Under the pieces are notes generated by a model, which made no database searches, had not been told where the DNA came from, and worked only from the letters and a program-made list of their open reading frames with translations. From the NCBI GenBank assembly GCA_027943245.1, contig JANDJZ010000528.1, positions 1 through 27,211 on the forward strand: a DNA stretch of 27,211 nucleotides, written 5' to 3'. This DNA is from Acanthamoeba sp. SK_2022b. Its lineage: Eukaryota > Discosea > Longamoebia > Acanthamoebidae. The stretch's first letter is position 1. Every line of letters starts with the position of its first letter. Shown here piece by piece: positions 1-9,612 of this stretch. Both the position numbers and the translations under genes were made by a program.

Positions 1-788
1 TCGCGACCGGTGCCCGAGTGTCGCTCGAACACGCGGCCCCTGGCGGGACGCCTGCCCTCGTAGTTGGGGGCGTTGGCATCGCCGCGGTCCTTCACGGGCC
101 GGTCCCTGCGGTTGTCGCGGGGGCGCTCGCGGACCTGGCGGGTCTCGCCGTCGACGACGACGACGCCACCCTCCCTTCGGCCGCCACCACCCTCGCCACG
201 ACGAGGACCACGCTCGCCGTTGTTGATGCGGGGGCCGCGCTCGCCAGCGGGACGCTCACGCCTGCCCTCACCTGTAATACACAGAGGGGGAGGGGGCAAT
301 TAGCCAAAATCGCGATTACAAATTCGATCGGAGTTGAGAATCTGCGGTGATTTACAAGAATGTAGACGTCGCGCAGGCACTGCCGAAAAGGCCTTTGTGC
401 GAGACCTATAAAGTAAAGTGGAAACGGGCTTGGAATGATTTGACGTACCAGGGGCGCCATCCCTCCTGGGAGCCTGACCCTCACGGGCGGGACGGACCTG
501 GCCCTCGCGGGCGGGCTTGGCACCATCGCGGGCGGGACCCTTGCCAGCGGCCTGGCCGGCAGCGGGCTTACCCTGCTGGGCCTGGGCGGGCTTCTTCTGG
601 GCACCAGCGGCCTGACCAGCGGCGGGCTTGGCCTGCTGAGCCTGCTGACCCTTCTTCTGGGCACCAGCGGCGGCGGGAGCGGCGGCGGTATCAGCGGCCT
701 TCTTCGGGGCGGCCTTGGAAGGGCCCTCCTCGCTGAGGAGATCGAAGAGGTTGGTAGTCTGGACTCCGTACTCCGTCATTGCCTGCAT
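1..788 (-). CDS. Stm1/SERBP1 (HABP4_PAI-RBP1) family ribosome-associated RNA-binding protein, 3' end outside the window
   Basis: Two exons are visible: 449-788 and 1-271, joined across an intron at 272-448 (donor GTACGT, acceptor TTACAG, phase 1). The N-terminus carries the NLFDLLSEE segment typical of Stm1/SERBP1 proteins, then a low-complexity Ala/Gln/Lys/Pro stretch. Exon 2 is Arg/Gly-rich (RGG-like) and reaches a motif close to the family signature, RVFERHSGTGR, at the window edge. Family members bind RNA and sit in the mRNA channel of idle 80S ribosomes, and some bind hyaluronan or PAI-1 mRNA. Two in-frame ATGs (788 and 779) are possible starts; the second gives MTEYG. The rest of the conserved domain lies beyond base 1. 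Family call is firm; the exact function in this organism is inference. Confidence 0.85.
549..668 (-). repeat. Tandem 60-bp duplication inside the Stm1/SERBP1-like gene
   Basis: Residues 41-60 and 61-80 are near-identical 20-residue units (AGAQKKGQQAQQ.. and AGAQKKPAQAQQ..). At DNA level they are two in-frame 60-bp copies. They lengthen the disordered, basic N-terminal region. This is typical low-complexity expansion and probably neutral. Confidence 0.7.
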
Positions 789-1782
789 AGAAATGGATCA
801 GCCAAAGTTAAAATTGAATTGAAGAAACGTGTAGTGAAAAATGGATTCGATGGACACTAGCAATTGCTGCCCTAGATGTAAGTTGCGGAGGAGGTGTCGC
901 AGTCAGTGATCGCAGGCTACGCAAAATGTAGCGCGTGCGGTAAGAGATAGAAATTGCTCTCTGGGTTGTCTGCCAAACGCCGGCGCTTGGGAATTTAGTG
1001 TAGCGCTGAGCAAATCGGACTGTTGCCAGTGTTTAAAATTGGCACAGCATCTCGAGATGGCGCGGCTTTGCAAGATCTCAAAAGGCCAGTAACCGATCGA
1101 CGGAATTGCGGAGCCAGCGCACCACAATACAAAAGCAAAAGGGTTGGTCAATCGCTTCAAGCGCGGAGAAAGGCGTACGGTAGAGGCAGAGTGCTGTAGA
1201 GTGGTGACGACGGACGTGCTAGCCGGGCGAGGGAGAGAAAAAACTTGCTTTCCTCCGTCGCTTCCTTGTGCCCCTCCCTTTCCTTACGCTAATTGGCCTC
1301 CCCCCTCTTCTCCCATTCGCTCGCGCGGTAGTATCGAAATTTCGCCACCCCGCTGGCTAGGTCTTACGGGTTCGCCTGGGCGAAACGAGAAATTCGCCCG
1401 AGATTGTGTGGGCGTGGCTCGCCAGATCGGGGCGACACCTTTGTTCTGGGGCGTATGCGCACCATTCGGTTTTGTATTATTTATTACGCGGCCACCAGGG
1501 CGGGCACAGAGGCGTGTGTGAGGTTGATGGCTTCGGAGCTTCTAGAACATGGTCTACAACCATGTCGCACAATGAGCTCACAGAGTCAGCAAGCAGGTCG
1601 CGCTTTGCAAACGAAAAAGAGGGAGCAGACGGGGATTGCGAACCATGTGATGCGAAGAGATGGGCTTCTGAATTCTGTCCCAGTTCTTGGAGAGCACTGT
1701 GCAGTTGTTACCACACGCACGCGGTTTGTGTGAGAGACCCATCCAATCCCAGCCACCCCAAAGGCAAGAATGTTATGTTATG
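789..1782. other. Intergenic stretch, no gene seen
   Basis: Open frames here (for example + 1144-1521 and 1406-1810) lack the strong third-position G/C bias of neighbouring genes and resemble no family I know. The stretch should hold the promoter of the Stm1-like gene (near 790-1100) and the 3' end of the PA28 gene. On the minus strand near 1575-1450 a short open segment beginning DMVVDHVL could be an additional last PA28 exon. A (TTATG)n-like microsatellite lies at 1770-1788. Confidence 0.4.
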
Positions 1783-3162
1783 TTATGTTCGAGCGAGCGT
1801 ACAGTCGTAGATGATGGCCATGTTGTTGCGCAGGTCGAGGGTGGACTGCACGAATTTGTGTAATGAAGTGTAAGCTCATTGCTCGCTGCTGTTCTGGTCC
1901 ACAGGAAAGGAGATATTGGGGTATACCAGTCTCATGTTGAGGTATTCCTTTTCATCGAGTTCCATAACCGACAGGCTGTAGTCGGCGATCTCAGGGTGCT
2001 TCAAGACCTGGCCATGCAGTTGATGGTAAGGCTGACGCCACGCGCAGGTGGTGCCACGGCGGAGGGAAGGCGGGGGGGAGGGGGAGGGGGTCCACCTTCG
2101 AGACGAGCTTGCCTCTCGTGACGTAGTACTTGGTGATGCCCTCGAGCAGCGAGTAGGCAGCGTCCTCCGCTCGGCTGAGCTCGCTGATGGTGTCCGTCTG
2201 AATATCCACTGTTGTAAAGAGAGACCCCCCCCCCACATAAGGTCAGTCAGCAACGCGCCGCGGGCCACCGGGCAGTGCACTGAAGGCCAACCTCCGAACG
2301 TGTTGCCGGCCTCGATCCTGTCCAGGGACAAACGAAGCGGAATGAGTACCCGGGAGAAGAAGGAGGAGGGAGGGGGACTAAGTCAGTCGTTTACCTCGGA
2401 ATGCTGAGCTGGATCCTGAGAGCGTGTCGCCGGGCCATCGCCATTACCACCACCGCCGCCCGTCGTCATTAGGCAAAAGCAAATTACAACAAGGAAGCAG
2501 GGCCCAGCATGCACGGGCAGGGCCTTGCGCAATGCGCGCGGGGCGTGTTGTAGTGCTAGCATCGCATGGGGGCCATTACCAGATCTTTACGCTGTTGAAG
2601 ATGTCGATCACGGCCAGGATCTCTTCCTTGATCGCAGGCACGATGCGAGCCAGCGCCTGAACAGGGCATTATACACGTCAGCGCGCAGCGCATCGATTGC
2701 CATTGCGCGCTCTCTCTATCTCTCACACACACGGGACAGAAAGTGCTGTGAGGGTCACGTGCCTTGTTGACTGGCACCGAGCCCTTGTCGCTTTCAACTC
2801 GCGCGCGCTTGGTCGGAGGCGCGCCGTCCTCGTCCGGGCCCTCCTCCAAGAGAGGCACCTGGCCCACTTGGCCAGCGCGCAGGGAAAAGTCTTCAGACTT
2901 GAGCAGCGCCGACAGCTTCTGCACAGGTTCAAAAAGCAAAATGAGCGGTACAATGATTAGCACAAGATCTCAGCCTCGCAATTAAGTAATTGAATGTGCA
3001 CTGCATGCGCTGGAGCGAGCATTGCAGGCAAGCTTTAAAGCTGAAGGATCGTACGAGGATTCTCTCGGGCATCGAGTGTTTGAAGTGCTGATTGGCAGTC
3101 TTGGCTATGTCCTCCCACAAATCGTCGACTTGTTTCTTCGCGTCCACGCTCGTTCCTTCCAT
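1783..3162 (-). CDS. Proteasome activator PA28 (REG/PSME3-type) subunit
   Basis: PA28 rings cap the 20S proteasome and open its gate without ATP; the gamma type is nuclear. Exons: 3055-3162, 2763-2918, 2580-2656, 2395-2415, 2292-2317, 2096-2208, 1927-2007 and 1845 downward. The spliced product is about 214 aa (family 240-254). It starts MEGTSVDAKKQVDDLWEDIA. It has a basic NLS-like TKRAR in the internal loop, then conserved helices including an activation-loop-like IEAGNTFGV (the Asn is retained) and ITKYYVTRGKLVSK, and the family-diagnostic ELDEKEYLNMRL. Two exons are microexons of 21 and 26 bp. The 2763/2656 junction only stays in frame as a GC-AG intron. The end is uncertain: reading on from 1845 gives a stop at 1783-1785, but a GTACGC donor at 1802 could lead to another last exon near 1575. 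Confidence 0.88.
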
Positions 3163-3354
3163 CTTCAGCTCAGAGATCAACAATGGCCACCGGCGGACTG
3201 TCTCTTCTCTGTCTGAGATCTTTTTTTCTCTGTTTTTTCCATCTCTTTTGGAGATCGAAACCTAAAATTTGAAACATGTTTAGAATATTCAGAAGCCTTT
3301 CGTGTCGGGCGGACATGCTTGGGGCGTCGGTGTAGAGAAGAGACAGGAGCACAA
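3163..3354. promoter_or_regulatory. Divergent intergenic region between PA28 and the membrane-protein gene
   Basis: Only 192 bp separate the two start codons of the head-to-head genes (PA28 on -, ATG at 3162; membrane protein on +, ATG at 3355). Both promoters must lie here or overlap the genes. It contains a T-rich tract (3219-3250). I see no clear TATA box. Confidence 0.45.
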
Positions 3355-4165
3355 ATGGCGGACTACAGCACATCGAGCGAACCGTCGTTTGAGCCATCGA
3401 CCGCAACACCGCTTTTCGGGGAGGAGCGGAAGGGCATCAAATGGCTAGTCTGGCTTTTGGTCGCGGCCGTTGCTGTGCTGGTCATCTTCTCTGCCGCAGT
3501 CGGTATAACGTTTGGTGTCCTTCACGAAACACCTCAGCACATCATGCTCAGCGGCTCCATGCTCTGTCTCGTCCTCGTGGTCATAGTTATGGTACCGCCC
3601 AATCTCCCGCACGGTACTGTGCCAATTTAGATTCTCACACTTGCTTCCTTTGCAGTGGAGGTTCTACGCTAAGGGCGACCAAGATCCAAAGCTGTTTTGG
3701 TGCGTTCCCTTCACTTGCAACAGTCCCCGTCATGTTGCCATTGCGCGTGTTTGTGTTGCGGCCCACACAAAGGCGGATGCCCGAGGCGACTCACGGTGTG
3801 TGTTGTGTGTAGGACTCTCCTGGGCACGACCCTTGTCGTGGTGCTCATGTGCGTGACCATCAATGCCTACGTGTGGCCTTCCCCTCCCGCCAAATGCGAG
3901 CCGCCTCCCAGCTGGTACCATGGTCCCTCCCCCACCCGTGTCATTCACGTCCTCACTCGCCTCTGCCGTTGTCATCGCCGACTACAGCACCAACGGCCTC
4001 TACAACACGGCGACCAAGCTGTGCGTGCTGTCGGGTGTGGCCGACTGCTTCAGCACGGGGCAGTGTCCGCAGGTGAGGTCCCTGCAGCAGCCCACGGTCT
4101 CCCAATGCTGCAACTGCACCTGTTCTGTGCCCCCCGGGCCTTCCTTCATGTTTGGGCGACAATGA
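3355..4165 (+). CDS. Putative multi-pass membrane protein with a Cys-rich C-terminal domain
   Basis: Family not recognised. Exon 1 (3355-3591) begins MADYSTSSEPSFEP and has hydrophobic helices at about residues 30-55 and 62-79. Donor GTACCG and acceptor TTTGCAG lead to an exon from 3656 (WRFYAKGDQDPKLFWC). A third hydrophobic helix (TLLGTTLVVVLMCVTINAYV) lies at about 3813-3875. A further intron (3915-3987, donor GTACCA) joins a Cys-rich tail with CNCTC and several spaced Cys, ending TGA at 4163-4165. The join between 3720 and 3813 is unclear: the in-frame GT-AG there would be only 17 bp, while a 42-48-bp intron ending near 3771 also keeps frame. Even Cys spacing outside the last helix suggests an extracellular or luminal disulfide domain. 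Splicing is tentative. Confidence 0.55.
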
Positions 4166-4177
4166 GCTTCTCCATTC

Positions 4178-4183
4178 AATAAA
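4178..4183 (+). terminator. Candidate poly(A) signal AATAAA
   Basis: AATAAA lies 13 bp after the TGA of the membrane-protein gene, which would give a very short 3' UTR. The converging gene remnant on the other strand starts soon after. Confidence 0.4.
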
Positions 4184-4269
4184 CGTTCCAAATATATCGA
4201 GTAGCCTGTACGTTGGCCCCTTCGGTCCCCCCCCCCCTCTCTGTCTCTATTGGTGGTAGCTGGAGCATC

Positions 4270-4920
4270 GTCTCCATGTTTCCTCGTAGTGGTGCCGTGG
4301 CAGCGGTAGTAGGGATGTGTATGTAGTGTCTGGACGTGGGCGGCGGTCTCCTTGACGCTCTGCAGCGCGCCGATGCCGCCGTAGGCCACAATCAGGCGGC
4401 CGTCGACCACTCGCACGAGCTCGGGGAAGTGCTCCTGGATCTCCCGTGCAATGCCACTGATCTGCTTGTTCAGCGAGACGGTGGGCGAGCGCCAGTAGTA
4501 GGAGACGGCGCAGCTGGCCGACCTTGTCCCTCCCCCGCTGGATGGGCTGGATGTTCCTCTTTAGCGTTGCGTCTGAGCTTTGGGTCAGAGTGCCCGTCAT
4601 TGTGGCGTGCCGTTCTTGAAGACCGTGAGCACGTTGGCGTAGCCGCCCACTGTGAACAGCCTTTCGCCCGAGGCCACGGAGCCGGCGGTTGCGATCGTTG
4701 CTGGACTGGCCTCCTGATGCGGTCGTCGGGTGGCCGCAGCAGAGATATTCGAAGCCACGACTGTTACCCAAGGTGCAGCCACCGTCCACCGCCACAGACG
4801 CTATGCCCTTGGCCGTGGTTCGAAAAATGACCAACCGCGAACGCGGTAGTGGTGGTCTCCAGGCCTTCCAGACGTGCCATCTTCATCAGAGCGGAAGACT
4901 ACGCCGACATCCACACCTCT
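4270..4920 (-). pseudogene. Peptidase S74 (intramolecular chaperone auto-processing) domain gene remnant with frame breaks
   Basis: Read on the minus strand in changing frames, this encodes an S74/ICA domain, known from phage tailspikes and the eukaryotic MYRF factor. There it trimerises and then cuts itself off before a Ser-Lys dyad. Pieces in order: TAKGIASVAVDGG (near 4800), SGERLFTVGGYANVLTVFKN (near 4640), then SSDATLKRNIQPI with both catalytic residues (Ser then Lys at +5, near 4575), DKVGQL, SYYWRSPTVSLNKQ (near 4490) and IAREIQEHFPELV plus VAYGGIGALQSVKE (to about 4335). Each piece joins the next only by a 1-nt shift near 4700, 4600 and 4510; no plausible introns explain these. So it is either a decayed gene or a stretch with indel errors. 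No start codon is secure. Confidence 0.6.
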
Positions 4921-5117
4921 CAGTGCCAGCCAGAGTCAAACGACCAAGACTCAGGTCTCTCATCACGACCTTAACCGGTTATACCAAACAGCCATTAGAG
5001 GGTAAACCAGGTTTGAGGCTAATTGGTCGTTGTTAAGGGGGCGGCTGAGTAAGCTCGTGGTCGGCAACGAGACTCAGACGAACTCATTTATGACAACTTT
5101 GCTGGGGAGCTTACACA

Positions 5118-7405
5118 ATGGAGGTACACAAGGAGGATCCCGAAGAGGTCTTTGAGATGCTCGAAAAACTGGGCGAAGGGTACAAATTGCCATGCATCCC
5201 TAAATTATCCTGTAATGAATGGATTTTTTTTTTTGTATCCAGCATTTATGTGATTAATTAATGCTGAAAATGATTTTAGTGCACCAATTCATCACAAATT
5301 CAGATGGAAATGAGTACTAATTGCCCTTCAACCGAATGTTTTAAAGGTCGTTTGGGGTTGTGTGCAAATGCCGAAGCAAAAAGGACAACAAAATCTACGC
5401 CGTTAAGGTCATTGAGGTCGAAGGCGAGGACGATTCGGCCATCAGACGCGAGATCGACATTTTCTCGAGTCTGTGCGACTCCGATCTCGTAGTGCGCTAT
5501 GGCGGCTGCTACCGCAAGGGCAACAACCTGCTCGTACGTTTAGGCCTCACCTCCGCCTCCGCCGCCACCAACGCGGCCCCACCGCTTACTCCCCTCTGCC
5601 ACATGCAACGCACGAGACACACCCACACCATGCCCTGCTCACGCCCGTTTCTCTCTCTCTCTCTCGCTTCTCCCTTTCTCCACCTTGTCACGTAGATCGC
5701 GATGGAGTACTGCGATGCGGGCTCCGTACAGGACGTGATCAAGATCCGCAAGCGGCAGTTGACAGAGGACCAAATCGCTGCCATCTGCGCGCAGGTGGTG
5801 CACGCCCTGGTCTACCTCCACTCCAAGCACGTGATGCACCGCGACATCAAGTCGGGCAACATTCTGCTCACCGAGAGCGGCTCCGTGAAGCTCGGTACGA
5901 CCCACCGCGCCCCTTCTTCTTCTACTCCAACTTTTACAATCCTCTTCTACTTCGACTACCTCGACTACCTTCTACTTTTTCCTTTTCCTTCGTCTACTTG
6001 CACCACCACTTTTGTCGCTACTCGAGCCTCTCTCACACACGCGTTGTCCTTCTCTCGCGTGCGTAGCCGACTTTGGCGTATCGGCCAAGCTGCAGAACAC
6101 GATGGCCAAGAAGAACACCGTTATCGGCTCGCCCTACTGGATGGCCCCCGAGTACTCCCCCCCCCCATTGCTCCCCCTCAGTTCTCGCTGTGCGTCCGCT
6201 GTGCGGTTCCTGACGGCGTGCGCGCGGTCATCTCTTGCTCTTGCTCCTGCTCTTGCTCGCTCCCTCGTATCCAGGATCATTTCGTCGAAGGCGGACGAGG
6301 GGTACGACATGAGGGCCGACATCTGGTCGTTGGGGATCACGGCGATCGAGATGGCCGACACCGAGCCTCCGCGCTACGACATCCACTACGCTCGCGTACG
6401 TTTGCTACCCCTTTCTATTCTTCATATATTTTTTATTCTAGTTTTTTTTAATTAAGAAAAAACACATTATTTCATACGTAGAAAAAAAGTGTTTTACGTT
6501 GAAATGCGCTTTACGGGAAAGAAGACACCGCCTCACCATCAGCGCTTGCGTGGCTCATCACCCAGGTCATATTCATCATTGCCCAAAAGCCTCCGCCGAC
6601 GTTCAAGAACGAGAAGGAATGGTCCCCCGAGTTCCTCGACTTCACGTCCAAGTGCCTCCAGAAGGACCCAAAAGCCCGACCCACCGCCAAGGAACTCCTC
6701 AGCGTGCGCCCCTCCCCTCTTCAGATCGCTCCACTGCCTCCTCTTTGCTTCAAATATTTCGCGATTTGAAGCTCACGTGTCGTGTCGTGTCGTGTCGTGC
6801 GTTTGGCCGCTGCAGCATCCCTTTATCCAGCGCGGCATGCAGAACAAGGCCATCGTGGCGCGGCTCGTGGGGGAGACGTTGCCGCTCCTGGAAAAGTATC
6901 GTCGCGAAAAGGCCGCACGAGGACCGGAGGTATTAACGATTATTTATTTATATTTTTTGACAAATCATTATTATTATCATTAATCATTATCCCTGTTATT
7001 TTATTAATATTACGTTATTAATTTCCAGGAGCAAACGGATACATTCGAGGATTCCGACACGATTGTGCGGGGGATGGCTACCGTCGAGATACGAGGTACC
7101 CATCACCGCCGTCTGCGCCGTTGCCTGTGAGCAGCGTGCGCGCTGTGTGCGTGTACGTGTGCGAAGCTGTTGTCAATAGATGCCAACACCTACAATCGTC
7201 ACACGCAACAGGAGCGCTGGACGAGTCGGGCAACTCGGGCACCTTCGTTGAGACCGATTTTGTGGTGGACAAATCGAGCAAGGGTAACCTTTGCCCCCCC
7301 CCTCTTGTCTTATGCTGAGTCTCGGCGAGGCGAACAAAAGCTCACATGTTGTGTGTGTCGTGGGTGCGACTTGCAGGATACAAGTTTACGAACCTCAAGG
7401 TGTGA
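5118..7405 (+). CDS. STE20-family protein kinase, MST/Hippo (GCK-II) type
   Basis: Ser/Thr kinase of the MST1/2 group, which relays stress, growth and cytoskeletal signals. Ten exons: 5118-5179, 5347-5533, 5696-5894, 6067-6151, 6275-6395, 6566-6703, 6816-6929, 7029-7095, 7212-7283, 7377-7405. All phases fit and give 357 aa. The kinase domain is complete: P-loop GEGSFGVV (19-26), AVK Lys41, HRD Asp133, DFG 151-153, activation segment NTVIGSPYWMAPE and the GCK-typical EMLEKLGEG and EYCDAGSVQDVI. A short tail contains EDSDTIVRGM, which echoes the MST linker, then ends FTNLKV. No SARAH dimerisation domain follows, unlike animal MST1/2 (about 490 aa). It starts at the first ATG before the conserved EVFEMLEKLG. 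Catalytically it should be active. Confidence 0.92.
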
Positions 7406-8012
7406 TGTGATATACGCGGCCGAAAGAAGAGGCGTGGGACCAGAAACGGGGAGAGCGAGGGTAGAAGGGAAGCATGCTTACGTGGCGCTCTCACAGCAAG
7501 ACCGAGCTCCTCGCCTTTCTCTCCTGCGTGCGTGAGAGGAGGCGCGGCGTGTGGGGTGTTCCTTCTGTTGTTTTGTGCAAAGATTTTAAGTTATTAAACA
7601 AGTGGTGGGTTTTTAAGCTCGTGTAATCACCGCTTTGGAGAAGCGTGCGTTGCCGTGGTCTGGGTGGAAAAGTGCACTTGCGGCCATCATGAGAGTCTTT
7701 AAAAATGACCTCATATCCCTGAAATGCGGTTTGCCTCACCGCACCTTCTTGGCTGATCAATCAATTTTTCTGAAGAGAAAAATTAGATGAGATGTTTTGT
7801 GCTTCGCCAGAAACGAGACGCTCCCACAGACTGGCGACTGCGCCCTACCCCCCCCCCCAAATCCCCTTCCATGCTGACAACCCAGACCCGACGTTCGTTT
7901 AGCCCATCGTTGATTATGGAGCAGCACAATAGCGACTTAAAGAAGAGCTAGTATTGTATTATCATGGTGAGGAGAGATCTCCAGAAAGGCTGGTGGTGGC
8001 GCTCTCTGGTGC
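7406..8012. other. Convergent intergenic stretch, no gene seen
   Basis: Lies between the 3' ends of the MST-type kinase (+) and the secreted glycoprotein (-). It holds only short shadow ORFs and C-runs (7849-7858). No RNA gene was recognised. Confidence 0.4.
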
Positions 8013-8690
8013 TCAGATGAGCAGCCTGAGGAAGAAGCTCATCAAACCGGTGAGCGCGGCCCACGGCACCAATTGCGCCCCGGCGCTCGCGCACCTCCCC
8101 GTCACGTCAAGATCGAGCAAACCGGTGTAGGCGTTCCAAGCTGTTGGTGCGGTCATACAGTCGTTGCCGTTGCAGTAATACATGGGCTCAGAGGAGGAGA
8201 CATTGGCTCGGAAATTGTAGCTATAAGTTCCTATCGCTTGAGTCACACAGAAGGCAAGCTTGTAGGTCTCGCTGTGGTTGAGGGCAATGTAACCGGAGAA
8301 GCTGGCAGTGACTGGGGTAAAGTAGGTGGCGGTAACGTTGGTGGGCAGGCCGGTTAGATTTCCTGACTGGGCCAGGATGGTGTTGTTTGAAGCGATCACT
8401 CTTCCAACGGCCACTACCGCCGCACCGCTGCCTCCAGTAGCTTGCAGCCAGAAGGTGAAGCTGTGCAATTGGTACAGACCGGTGATCGTGTCGCTATAAC
8501 AGATCGAATCTGTAGGCCCCCAAGAGCTAACTGAGTCGCTCGATGCCGCAGGGGTGAGGTGGTAGGCCCCGGTGGCGCCTCCTTGGCACACAGTGATTGT
8601 CTGCACGTTGGGCACTGCCAAGAGGAGAGAGATGACGAGCACGAAGAGGCCCCAGGTTGTCGGGGTCACGGCCTGCTTGGAGAGAGCCAT
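8013..8690 (-). CDS. Intronless secreted, probably GPI-anchored glycoprotein of unknown function
   Basis: Single-exon ORF of 225 aa with strong G/C-ending codons. An N-terminal signal peptide is evident (hydrophobic WGLFVLVISLLLAVP, residues 13-27). The mature part has six Cys and five N-glycosylation sequons (NNT, NLT, NVT, NHS, NVS). It ends in a second hydrophobic stretch (PWAALTGLMSFFLRLLI) with no charged tail after it, the pattern of a GPI-attachment signal. I do not recognise the fold; the Ser/Thr/Gly-rich, beta-like sequence fits a surface protein. It converges with the kinase gene. Start at ATG 8690. Confidence 0.7.
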   Translation of the reverse strand: MALSKQAVTPTTWGLFVLVISLLLAVPNVQTITVCQGGATGAYHLTPAASSDSVSSWGPTDSICYSDTITGLYQLHSFTFWLQATGGSGAAVVAVGRVIASNNTILAQSGNLTGLPTNVTATYFTPVTASFSGYIALNHSETYKLAFCVTQAIGTYSYNFRANVSSSEPMYYCNGNDCMTAPTAWNAYTGLLDLDVTGRCASAGAQLVPWAALTGLMSFFLRLLI

Positions 8691-9124
8691 CTTCTTGCAG
8701 CACGAATCTACGAAGATACTAAGATAAACCCCTTACCCCGCTCCGAACTGCTTCCTCTTCTTTTGGTAGAGGTCTTTCCTAAAAAAGAGCTCCGTCGCCA
8801 AGCCTCCCAGTTTTTGGACATCGTCATGATTGGGCAGCGAAAAATTAAATTTTTCATTTCTTTTTCCAAATCGAGGAAACCACTTTTTACTAAGAGGCAA
8901 GATCAGTTCCCGGGACAGGCCCCCTCCCCTGTTGCCAGTATGGCACCAGAGGCAAGGTTCGGTCTGCTGATGTAGGTGAATGAGTGGATTGTTGTCAACA
9001 CTGAACAAGAAGAGAAAGCTTGACCCACCTTATGGAGGTCCAAATTTCAGCCACTTCTGCAAGAGTTACCCCCTTAGCACCCCATTGCTGGGTGCTCCCC
9101 AATGTAGAAGATGATTATACCACC
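8691..9124. other. Intergenic stretch with the start of AT-rich accessory DNA, no gene seen
   Basis: Upstream of the secreted-protein gene. Base composition drops from GC-rich to AT-rich between about 8750 and 9000, marking the left edge of the accessory block. Confidence 0.35.
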
Positions 9125-9226
9125 ACTATTGAAGGGAGGAGCAAGAAGACAAGAAGAGGAAGAGGGGCCTACAAGTGCTGTGCATGTGGCCAGCCGAAGA
9201 AAAATCATGTCTGCTTTGGGTTGTAG
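9125..9226 (+). CDS. Small ORF or exon remnant with a zinc-knuckle-like CxxCGxPKKxHxC motif
   Basis: The frame from about 9125 reads a basic run (RSKKTRRGRG) then AYKCCACGQPKKNHVC and a stop at 9224-9226. The C-x2-C-x6-H-x-C spacing preceded by a basic patch resembles small zinc knuckles in protist DNA-binding proteins. The motif is visible. That it is expressed, or belongs to a larger spliced gene, is not shown. Confidence 0.3.
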   Translation, partial: TIEGRSKKTRRGRGAYKCCACGQPKKNHVCFGL

Positions 9227-9274
9227 CATCAAGATCATCAACACCATCAACATGAAGCCAACCCATGTGGGGGA

Positions 9275-9612
9275 AACAGAGTGTTCAGAAAAAAAGTCAC
9301 AATGTCACTTTTTCACAAGCCCAAAAATGCATGTACATTACACAAGGGGAACCCATGCATTTTCTGTACATCCACAGATGTCACTACCTGTTTCATCACA
9401 AAACAGCAAGCAATGTGTTGACCTGATGCGCAACCACCCCAACGCAAAGATGTACTTGACCCAAATGGCCTATTCATGTCATGTACATTTAGAGATGTCA
9501 CTTTTTCATCATCATAGATCTTTGAAACCATAAAAGAACAGATCAAGTTCCAACACTTTAAACACAATCCATGTTGACCAATACATTGTTACTTTTTTCT
9601 GAACACTCTGTT
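9275..9612. mobile_element. MITE-like element with about 30-bp terminal inverted repeats
   Basis: The left arm 9275-9305 (AACAGAGTGTTCAGAAAAAA then GT.ACAATGT) returns as reverse complement at 9583-9612 with one indel and one or two mismatches. The interior is non-coding. It carries a smaller hairpin (AAAATGCATG at about 9325 against CATGCATTTT at about 9353) and three copies of an AATGTCACT/GATGTCACT motif (9302, 9375, 9494). Size (about 340 bp), terminal inverted repeats and lack of coding fit a miniature inverted-repeat element. I could not find a clear target-site duplication. Confidence 0.55.

Noticed and set aside
1144..1810. Overlapping plus-strand ORFs of 109-134 codons
   Set aside because: Three frames are open at once, with no third-position G/C bias, no family resemblance and no splice context.
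3796..3812. A 17-bp GT-AG intron in the membrane-protein gene
   Set aside because: Although it keeps frame, it is far shorter than any other intron here; a longer intron ending near 3771 is equally in frame.
4336..5036. Plus-strand ORFs over the S74 remnant
   Set aside because: They are antisense to recognisable S74 domain pieces and have no family match.
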